From Scilla litardierei (Eukaryota; Streptophyta; Magnoliopsida; Asparagales; Asparagaceae): a DNA stretch of 64,000 nucleotides. This document shows positions 52,303 through 61,097 of the stretch, in pieces. A model generated the notes under the pieces. That model saw only the letters and a program-made list of their open reading frames with translations. It was not told the origin of the DNA and made no database searches. How positions within the stretch are numbered: position 1 is the first letter of the stretch; the number at the start of each line of letters is the position of its first letter. Position numbers and translations under genes: made by a program. The stretch lies in NCBI GenBank assembly GCA_030789695.1, contig CM061142.1, positions 602,897,659 to 602,961,658 on the forward strand. Direction: 5' to 3'.

Positions 52303-54226
52303 TGATTCGGGTTGAATACTGCATATTTAACCCCCCATTTAGTCCTATTTTGTGTTCATATGATGCTTAATTGGTCTCTAATACGTTCGTATATTGTATA
52401 CAATCATTTATTAGAGATATCACTTGATTTGTGCACAAAGTATAAATTTTATTGAGTATTTCTACCTTTTTATATTTTTCATAGCTTGGTCTCGATCTCA
52501 CGAATCCAAAAACTATTTATTTGTATTTTTCTGAGATCTGTGCTAATTACTGTGAATTTTTGAATGCAGAATACCATATAAATGAAGAAATACGCTCAAA
52601 ATACAAGAAATACGGTCGCCAGCTAATAAGATGTTGACACATGGCGACATCCGAGCGGTGGACCGCTCAGATCGAAGGCTACCAAAAAAGCAGCGACGCG
52701 GCAATATGGGAGCCGTCCGATCGAAATCAAACGGCTCCGAGCAATCCAGAGGCGGCCTCATCGTGACCGTTGGATCAAGATCCAACGGTAGTAGACAACC
52801 CCACATCGGACTCAAAGGCGAGCGACATGGTCTTTCGTGGAGCGTTGGATTCAGATCCAACGGATCGCATTTTCCCCACTGAGCGCTGCGAAGGTGGGAA
52901 ATGGTGTCCACGTGGCATGATCTCATCAAGAGCCCGCCTGATCGAACGGTCGATGGCATTTTCAAATACACGGGCGACTTCGTCGATTGCAGGGCGACGT
53001 GGCAGCATCCGTACCGTCCAGCCGTCGATCCAACGGCCATTAGCGAGAGAAATACATGTAAAGCAGGCAGCGGTGTTCTCTTTTGTGCGGCGACGTGGCA
53101 AGCATAGAACCGTTAGATCGTTGATCCAATGGACGAGATCCACTCCGAGCTGTAGTCGAAGAGCGAAGCGGGCGAGAACTCGGATCCGATAAACCTGGAC
53201 ACGTGTTGCCTCCTCATTTAATCCCGTAACGATCGAACGGCTACGATTTGATCCGGCGGTGGAGCGGGTTTGGGTGCGTAAATGAAGCGGTTTTGGACCC
53301 GTTAAGCTATTAAACCCGCAATGTTCCTATTTAAGTGCATTCCTAGGGTTTTTGAGCGTATTCTTGGCGTATTTGGGCGATTTTGGAGCCGATTTTTGCA
53401 GATTTTTCCAGAGAAAACAGAGAGCAACCTGGGCTAATTTTCAGAGGCTTTTAGGAGGAAGAAGAAGGGTGTTCTTAGGCAAATAGTTAGCGTATTTGAT
53501 GATATTCTTGAACTCTATTGCGTATTTTGAACTCTATTTACTTGTATTGTTTGGAACCATGGTTTATATGATGAAATTGGTGTTTATTTTCAATATGAGT
53601 AGCTAAATTTTCATTGTGCATGGTATGGTGTAGTTAGGGGATATAATGCGTATTTATTTGGTTGAATCGTTGTACTAAATTGTTAACGTTGATAAAGTTG
53701 TAATCTTTATTTTAAAATCATCTTTTTCATCTTCCAAAAGAACGTGATTGAGTTGATGATCGTCCCACAAGGGTGAGTTTTGATCTCTCCAAAAGGGAGT
53801 TTCATATCGTATTTTTAAAAGATTATAACTTTAGCAACGATTTTATTCAATATTGTGCTTTAATCCCCACAAGGGTATTTTCCGGTGAATTGCTCCCAAA
53901 AGGAGAATTTATTGAGTTATATTTAATCAACCAAATTAATACGAATCATGGATCCTAATGAACCCATACCATGTGCATATTTCTCATAAATATTTTCATA
54001 CATGAAGTTTCTTTGTTCGTATTGTTCACGTACCAAAAAATCACAATCAAACACTTTCAAACCATCGTCAACATAAGTGGTTAGTTTCTTTACGTTGGAT
54101 TTCTATTTGATTTGAGCTTTGTGGTTGCAACAGATTTTCTCCCGAGGATTCGACATCTGGACTCCCAGATTATATTACTTGTACGGACTCTTTTGCTTGA
54201 GAGAAGCACATATTTTGGGCCTACCA
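52303..54226 (+). repeat. LARD-1 5' LTR
   Basis: 1924 bp, starting TGATTCGGGTTGAATA and ending GCCTACCA. The 3' LTR ends GCTGATCA, so the 5' copy end has diverged. It contains the palindrome array and TATA box described next. Confidence 0.93.
52640..53335 (+). promoter_or_regulatory. LARD-1 LTR inverted-repeat array and TATA-like box
   Basis: Repeated complementary pairs such as CCGTTGGATC with GATCCAACGG (about 52768-52793), GAGCCGT with ACGGCTC (about 52710-52740), CGTTGGATT with GATCCAACGG (about 52843-52864) and CGATCCAACGGCC (about 53025). CTATTTAAG follows at 53327-53335. The 3' LTR carries the same at about 56850-57545. This is the fourth family in the window with this layout. Confidence 0.6.
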
Positions 54227-54232
54227 AGTTTT

Positions 54233-54250
54233 TGGCGCCGTTGCCGGGGA
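54233..54250 (+). other. LARD-1 primer-binding site, tRNA-Asp type
   Basis: TGGCGCCGTTGCCGGGGA, 6 bp after the LTR end, identical to the Athila-B site. Confidence 0.95.
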
Positions 54251-54362
54251 GAATGGTTTGTTACCACAGTTTATTTCATTTAGGGGACCTTCGGTGAGAT
54301 CTTTCCACTTTACTGTACATAAACTTTTGTTTTTTATTTGTTTTTATTTTTTATTTTTAAAA

Positions 54363-55430
54363 ATGGAGTATATGAATTTCTATTGCCCAAATAATTGGCA
54401 TGATGCAGAGTACGCTAATGCACACAAACATAAGATGGAGAAGCTCAAGATCGTTAATTTTAATCAGACTGATTGTGAAACTTTCTTTCAGGCCTGGAGG
54501 AGGTTCACAGACATAATATCGAGCTATCCGTAGCATGGTTACACAAAGAACGAGCTTATGGAGTCCTTCCTAGATGGACTACGTCCACAGCTGCAGGAAT
54601 TCTTGGGAGTCACGACGCCGACAGAGGCGTGGAAATACATTGAGTCTTTACAAGAGAATGAAGAAATCACGAAAGAGACTTCAGAATGCGATTCAACGGA
54701 GCCTTCATGCCTTGATCAAGGGGAGCAGAGCATAGACGTACCTTTGTATTCTTTGAAAGAGGAAGTTTATCTGCTTATTCAGACACAGGATGCCACATCC
54801 CATCAATTCCAAGAGAATTTCCTTGCTCGGAGTCAGCAGATTCAGAAATCTATTGAAAATCTTACTCTGATTGCCACTTGCTTAGAAGAAAGTAATGCTT
54901 TTGAAACTCAATTTCAAGAATCTAATACGAGTTTATCTTCTATTACAGGTATATCGAGCAAGCCATGTCACGTTGAGGACACAAATAAAAATATCTACAT
55001 GGCAAGAAGTGTGTGCAAAAGAGAGGACGAGCTAGCAATTTTGGATGAACAAGAGGAGGGCACAGCTAGGGACAAGGGTTTTGAGATTATCGCCATGGAG
55101 CCAGAACCATTCCCTCCTCCAGTTTTTTCCCAAAATCATTTACCCCTCTCCCTATTAATCGAGCATCATACCGAGAGTAGTGCATGTCTTTCAGGGAGTA
55201 GTCATCAATATGCTTTAATTTATTTCACCTATTTTGATGACTACGTTTGGAATACTTTTATTGAAAAGAATCTTAGACTAAAATGGATTGACGTGACTCA
55301 TCTCTTGCAGGATACAGGTGAACATCTTATAGAGATGCTGGGAGTTACGTTGCTGGGATCCAGTTTAGTCATTGGAGGAATATTACTCGCCGAGGAGCGC
55401 AAGGAGCAAATTGAACTACTTCCTCCATAA
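54363..55430 (+). pseudogene. LARD-1 gag-like ORF with one in-frame TAG
   Basis: A single frame of 355 codons from the ATG at 54363 to the stop at 55430, broken only by TAG at 54531-54533 (between YP and HG, a place where CAG is likely). The segment FFQAWRRFTDIISSYP, HGY, ELMESFLDGLRPQLQEFL follows the pattern of the Athila capsid (AW-x-RF or RY, P-x-HG, F-x-GL), so about 60 residues look like a relic of gag. The middle is Glu/Gln/Ser-rich and helical. The C-terminus has a hydrophobic stretch MLGVTLLGSSLVIGGILL (about residues 329-346). It is not a known complete domain; it may be a minimal packaging-related gag, or just decay. Confidence 0.65.
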
Positions 55431-56512
55431 TTAAAGATTCGGGATCCGCCATTTGACCACGGTGTGTTCTTTCCATTAGTGTAGTTTTTATATGCTTTCT
55501 AGGTTGCTTGCTTTGAATAAACTCGTACCCCTTTCGACATTGAGGACAATGTCCATCTTTAGTTGGGGGTGTGTATGAGACCTTAGGATTTTTTTTGCTA
55601 AGAGAAGATTTAATTACCAAATCTCATCATTTAAAGCACCTTCACATTCCATAAATACAGATGATTATACATTGATTGAGTTCTAAAAATTGTTTGTGGC
55701 TTGAGTTAATTATTTTTCCTTCATGGAATTATCGTTAATATGCTATTCATGGAAATTTTCAATTGCCATGATTAATATCTCGAAATAGTTTGAATTTATT
55801 TCATGCATGCTTATGTGATGAAAAAAGCTTAAGTATACACGATTTATTAGAAAAGTCTTCTAGTTGAAGAGGAATTTGGCCATTGTTATTAATGTTTATG
55901 TTCGAAGAATGGGTGTTGAGTTGCTTACAAAAAAAACAAAAAAAGGAGAAAAAATGAAGAAACAGCAAAAATGAAATGAATAAGTGTGTCACTAAATAAA
56001 TAACTTGGTTAGCTCGAGTAGTACAGTCTGAGGGGTCCTTTTTGGCCTAATGCCCTATGATCGTCTGATTTGGGAGCCATTGACCGGAAACTCACTCATT
56101 TGATCAAGCGATCCAAGTTATACATTTTTTCCGCAAATGTTGCTTTATGCGCATTACGCGGAACTAATAGAAGAAAAGAAATGGTGAATAACTAAGCAAC
56201 TAAAGATACCCATGATTTGAATGATTGTTTTGATAGGCCAATTCCTTGGAAACAAGAAAACTAGAATATAACGACGTGTTATACTTTCGTTTGCGCAAAA
56301 CGATGCTTGCATGTTATTTATTCAAATTAAATTAGAGAAAATATCTTGTGATTGATCTTATTCATGAATTGTATATATTGATGGTCTAGATCATGTTGGA
56401 AAGCGTGTTATTTAGCCATGCCGTAAGCAATTGATAGAATTTATTATTTTATTAATCATCCGCATTCATCGCTCTTTTTTCTAGGGACTAGCAAATCGCT
56501 AGTTGGGAGGTG
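55431..56512 (+). other. LARD-1 region downstream of the ORF
   Basis: Non-coding, AT-rich. ACATTGAGGACAATGT at about 55537-55552 can form a 6-bp stem. It is followed by TTTAGTTGGGGGTGTG, a purine tract of the kind seen in Athila. A second tract, AGTTGGGAGG, abuts the 3' LTR at 56501-56512. No gene is seen. Confidence 0.75.
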
Positions 56513-58433
56513 TGATTCGGGTTGAATATTGCATATTTAACCCCCCATTTAGTCCTATTTTGTGTTCATATGATGCTTAATTGGTCTCTAATACATTCGT
56601 ATATTGTATACCATCATTTATTAGAGATATCACTTGATTTGTGAACAAAATATAAATTTTATTAAGTATTTCTACCTTTTTATATTTTTCATACTTGGCA
56701 TCGATCTCACGATTCCAACGACTATTTATTTGTATTTTTCTGAGATCTGTGCTAATTACTGTGAATTTTTGAATGCAGAATACCATATAAATGAAGAAAT
56801 AAGCTCAAAATACAAGAAATATGGTCGCCAACTAATAAGATGTTGACACGTGGCGACATCCGAGCGGTGGACCGCTCAGATAGAAGGCTACCAAAAAAGC
56901 TGCGACGCGGCAATATGGGAGCCGTCCGATCGAAATCAAACGACTCCTGGCAATCCAGAGGCGGCCTCATCATGACCGTTGGATCAAGATCCAACGGTAG
57001 TAGACAACCCCGCATCGGACTCAAAGGCGAGCGACGTGGTCTTTCGTGGAGCGTTGGATTCAGATCCAACGGATCGCATTTTCCCCACTGAGCGTTGCGA
57101 AGGTGGGAAATGGTGTCCACATGGCACGATCTCATCAAGAGCCCGCCTGATCAGACGGTCGATGGCATTTTCAAATACGCGGGCAACTTTGTCGATTGCG
57201 GGGCGACGTGGCAGCATCCGTACTGTCCAGCCGTCGATCCAACGGCCATTAGCGTGAGAAATACATGTAAAGCGGGCAGCGGCGTTCTCTTTTGTGCGGC
57301 GACGTGGCAAGCGTAGAACCGTTAGATCATTGATCCAATGGACGAGATCCACTCCGAGCTGTGGTCGAAGAGCGAAGCGGGCGAGAACTCGGATCCGATA
57401 AACCTGGACACGTGTCGCCTCCTCATTTAATCCCGCAACGATCGAACGGCTACGATTTGATCCGGCGGTGGAGCGGGTTTGGGTGCGTAAATGAAGCGGT
57501 TTTGGACCCGTTAAGCTATTAAACCCGCAATGTTCCTATTTAAGTGTATTCCTAGGGGTTTTGAGCGTATTCTTGGCGTATTTGGGCGATTTTGGAGCCG
57601 ATTTTTGCAGATTTTTCCAGAGAAAACAGATAACAACCTGGGCTAATTTTTAGAGGCTTTTGGGAGGAAGAAGAAGGGTGTTCTTAGGAAAATAGTTAGC
57701 GTATTTGGTGATATTCTTGAACTCTATTGCTTATTTTGAACTCTATTTACTTGTATTGTTTGGAACCATGCTTTATATGATGAAATTGGTGTTTATTTTC
57801 AGTATGAGTAGCTAAATTTTTATTGTGCATGGTATGGTGTAGTTAGGGGATATGATGCGTATTTATTTGGTTGAATCGTTGTGCTAAATTGTTAACATTG
57901 ATAAAGTTGTAATCTTTATTTTAAAACCATCTTTTCATCTTCCAAAAGAACGTGATTGAGTTGATGATCGCCCCACAAGGGTGAGTTTTGATCTCTCCAA
58001 AAGGGAGTTTCATATCGTATTTTTAAAAGATTATAACTTTAGCAACGATTTTATTCAATATTGTGCTTTAATCCCCATAAGGGTATTTTTCGGTGAATTG
58101 CTCCCAAAAGGAGAATTTATTGAGTTATATTTAATCAACCAAATTAATAAGAATCATGGATCCTAATGAACCCATACCATGTGCATATTTCTCATAAATA
58201 TTTTCATACACGAAGTTTCTTTGTTCGTATTGTTCACGTACCAAAAAATCACAATCAAACACTTTCAAACCATCGTCAACATAAGTGGTTAGTTTCTTTA
58301 TGTTGGATTTCTATTTGATTTGAGCTTTGTGGTTGCAACAGATTTTCTCCCGAGGATTCGACATCTGGACTCCCAGATTATATTACTTGTACGGACTCTT
58401 TCGCTTGAGAGAAGCACATATTTGGGCTGATCA
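56513..58433 (+). repeat. LARD-1 3' LTR
   Basis: 1921 bp, TGATTCGGG to GCTGATCA, with inverted TGAT / ATCA ends. It matches the 5' LTR with scattered differences, visibly more than between the Athila-B LTRs. Confidence 0.93.
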
Positions 58434-58608
58434 TGGACCCAATAGACGGCATCGAATACTCGAGCAAAGACTTTGGAGGAGTGATATTTCCTGCCATAAC
58501 AGCAAATTCTTCTCTTCTTCTTCTTTCTGCGTTTAAACGCCTCAGGGTGGCGTTGATATCGGGATCCAAAGGAACTAAGTCGTCAAGACTCCTCGAGTTC
58601 CTGCGCAT
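58434..58608 (-). pseudogene. Athila-A gag, N-terminal piece
   Basis: The minus-strand ATG at 58608 opens MRRNSRSLDDLVPLDPDI, then RRREEFAVMAGNITPPKSL, and reaches the LARD-1 junction at 58434. The continuation is on the far side of LARD-1 at 52302. A GCGCAG-like acceptor sequence overlaps the start. The 154 bp between ATG and primer site (58609-58762) is a T-rich leader with no gene. Confidence 0.8.
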
Positions 58609-58762
58609 GAAAAATCAAGATATACCGTGAAGCACGTATGGTATGATGCGAAATAAAAACAAAAAAATAAAAACAAAAGTGTAGAATGTGAAAATTATCA
58701 CGGGGTTAGGATGTGAGCTAGTCTCAGGAAAACAGGGTCCTAAATGTAACAGGCACGTTACC

Positions 58763-58780
58763 TCCCCGGTAACGGTGCCA
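58763..58780 (-). other. Athila-A primer-binding site, two changes
   Basis: Plus-strand TCCCCGGTAACGGTGCCA, differing at two positions (both C to T on the plus strand) from the tRNA-Asp-type complement in Athila-B. It is located 7 bp inside the 5' LTR. Confidence 0.88.
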
Positions 58781-58787
58781 TAAAGCT

Positions 58788-59656
58788 TGACCGCCCGTCC
58801 GTTTGGCACTCAAATTGGGACGGGGATACTAGGATTAGAATTTTTAAACCGCAAGCGTACGGTGTCGAAGTGTGGCTTGGGGGTTGAACACAGGAAGGCG
58901 TGTGTTGTGCTTGTAAACAATCGGGATCCTGATCACCCGGTGGGTGAGCTAGCTTAATCGCTTGTTGGATGTCACGATAGTAAACTAATGAAAAAGGTGA
59001 AAGAGATAAAAAAGGCAACCTAGGACCTTTGCTTCCGCCCTATCACAAATTCTCACTATTACGCCCGAAGGATAGGAATGTGATCGGAATCTAGGGTTTA
59101 GCAATGAGACGTTGCCTCTAATAGTGGTACCTAGCATCCCATGGGCCCGATATTCCGGTCGATGGCCAGGATGATACGTTAGGTCTACCCGGGTTCGGAC
59201 GGTGGGCATTCTCATGTCCAACACCGCCCCGAATCTGGGAGCACTAAGCTCACAACGATTTCTCCCGACATTTCATCCAAGCCGTTCCCACGCGCGAGGA
59301 ATCATTGTCTACGCTAGGGGGGTGAGCTGTGGCTATGGAATCAAACTCCCGTTTTATTTCCCTTTGGCCCGACGGTCAAAGGCGGTCTTTCTCTCGCCAG
59401 TGACAATAAAACGCCCCCGCATAACCATCTAAATCCCTATATCCTATCGAATCCTAATCCTATGGTCGTTCTAGGGAGAACCCACGAAGGGGCTTCCACC
59501 AATGTCCCAGATTTAAGAACTACTCACTAATCATGGCATGAGAAGCAATAAAACAAATTATAGCCATCAAAATGGAAATCAAGTAATAGATTGCTATAGC
59601 AAATAGAAGTATAAACGCAATATTAAAATATAACAACGATCAATGAACTTATAAAT
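58788..59656 (-). repeat. Athila-A 5' LTR, interrupted by Copia-3
   Basis: Starts TGACCGCCC and matches 18569 to about 19440 of the 3' LTR. It stops at ATAAAT (59651-59656), where Copia-3 begins. About 800 bp of this LTR, including its palindrome array, should continue beyond Copia-3 outside the window. Confidence 0.92.
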
Positions 59657-59775
59657 TGTTATGAATATGCCCATTGGGCCAATGGGGTATCCAACCCACT
59701 ATTGAAAGCTATAAATACAATGGTAGGGGGCTCTTAACCATCTACACATATTTCCCTACTTTTCCATTCACAACA
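59657..59775 (+). repeat. Copia-3 5' LTR, about 119 bp
   Basis: Starts TGTTATGAATATGCCC, has TATAAATA at 59710-59717 and ends CACAACA. The end is set by CA just before CGTTATCAGCACG. It is unusually short compared with the other LTRs here. Confidence 0.75.
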
Positions 59776-59941
59776 CGTTATCAGCACGATCACGCTCGTT
59801 GGAGGAGACGGCGGCTCGCGGGGAAGGAGATCCATCAATCGCTCAGATTCAAGAAGATCGTAATCTTCTCAACGGGAAGCGAAAAGGGCATCCTTCACCA
59901 ACCGTCGACTAGATTCCATTGTCGAATCTAGAGATCATTCA
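59776..59941 (+). other. Copia-3 leader
   Basis: 166 bp from the primer-side block to the gag ATG. It includes GGAGGAGACGG, also present in the Copia-1 leader, and a GATTCCATTGTCGAATC inverted pair at about 59912-59928. Confidence 0.8.
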
Positions 59942-60963
59942 ATGGCCAGACTTGCAAATGTTGACTTTTCGGTCCTGAAGGCCGATGGGTCAAACTACCT
60001 GAGTTGGCAGTTGGACCTGAAGTTCCATCTGCGCTCTCATGGTTTCAGTCTCACAACGACTGAGAAGGCAACAACAAGTACTGCCTCAGCCGACAAGGAT
60101 GCTTCAAAAGAAGCACCTCATACAGAGGAAGTTTCCGATATATTAAAGGCGAAAGCCATTATATATATCAGGAAACATTTAGACTCGACCCTGAAGGACG
60201 AGTACCTCACTGTAGAGGATCCTTACGAGCTGTGGGACACACTCAAGGAGAGGTACAGACATCAGAGAGATGTCATACTCCCCCGTGCGCAGTACGAGTG
60301 GACTCATCTCCGCATACAGGATTACAAATCCGTAGCGGAGTATAACTCAGCTCTCTTCCGTATCACCTCACGCCTGAAGTTGTGCGGTGAAACGGTGACG
60401 GAGAAAATGTTGCTGGAAAAGACGTTCACGTGTTTCCACGAGAAGGACATGATCCTTATGCAACAATACCGTGAGAGGAAGTTCACGAAGTACTCTGATC
60501 TGCTTTTATGCCTGCTTATGGCTGAACAGAACAGAGACCTGTTGGTTGCCACTCACAACCTGCGCCCTCCTGGCTCTGCTCCACTGCCACCTCCTGCAGA
60601 GGCACACTTCCAGTCTTCCCAGAAGAAGAAGATGGACAAAAAGGCAAAATTCCAGAAATGGAAAGAACAAAAGCAGCGGAAGAAGGCCACTCCCCCAGCT
60701 CCTCCTCAGAACCAGAAGTTCACGGATAAGAAGCAAAAGAGGATGTCCAACAAAGGTGGCACTCCCAAGAAAGACTAGGAGGATAAGTGCTCCAAATGCG
60801 GAATGACGGGCCACTGGTCCAGAATCTGCCGCACCCCGAAACACCTCCAGGACCTCTACCAGGCAAGCCTCAAGCCTCGAGCTGAGACAAACTTGATTGA
60901 GAGCGCAGCGTTGCCAGAGACCTCATGGACTCCTGAAGACTTCATGGGAGATGACACTCTTTA
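59942..60963 (+). pseudogene. Copia-3 gag with one in-frame TAG
   Basis: The ATG at 59942 opens MARLANVDFSVLKADGSNYLSW and reads 278 residues through AKAIIYIRKHLDSTLKDEYL, EDPYELWDTLKERYRHQ and MLLEKTFTCFHEKDMILMQQYRE to a Lys-rich region, where TAG at 60776-60778 interrupts. The same frame continues at once into the CCHC zinc knuckle (CSKCGMTGHWSRIC) and ends GDDTL at 60963. A truncated product would lack the RNA-binding knuckle. Either a recent nonsense mutation or a readthrough site; mutation is more likely. Confidence 0.85.
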
Positions 60964-61097
60964 GTTCTGGACCACTTCTATGTACTAGCAATGTATCTTC
61001 TCTTTATGCATCGTATCTAGTTTTATTTTCCATGTCAAACAATATTTTGAGCATTTATGAAAGTAGATCTTTTCTTTTCATATCATTTACTGCTTGA

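Larger units (their letters stand above)
52303..58433 (+). mobile_element. LARD-1, large non-autonomous LTR retrotransposon
   Basis: 6131 bp between 5-bp duplications TGGAC (52298-52302 and 58434-58438). LTRs 52303-54226 and 56513-58433, primer site of tRNA-Asp type at 54233, and one degenerate coding region (54363-55430). There is no protease, RT, RNase H or integrase, so it must be mobilised in trans. The primer site and the GACATTGAGGACAATGT plus TTGGGGG phrase near 55540 relate it to Athila-type Gypsy elements. It is inserted in the Athila-A gag N-terminal region. Confidence 0.93.
18569..59656 (-). mobile_element. Athila-A, Gypsy/Athila retrotransposon lacking RT and integrase, host of three further insertions
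   Basis: Minus-strand element. Left (3') LTR 18569-20238, downstream non-coding 20239-21883, third ORF 21884-23734, palindrome array with TATA 24164-24450, gag-protease in three pieces (24629-25032, 50185-52302, 58434-58608), primer site 58763-58780, and right (5') LTR from 58788, interrupted at 59656 by Copia-3. Removing the Sirevirus (25033-50184) and LARD-1 (52303-58433), each with its TSD, brings the gag-protease pieces together. No RT, RNase H or integrase remains: protease passes within about 50 bp to the GGGAGGCAACCC motif that in Athila-B follows integrase. Confidence 0.88.
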
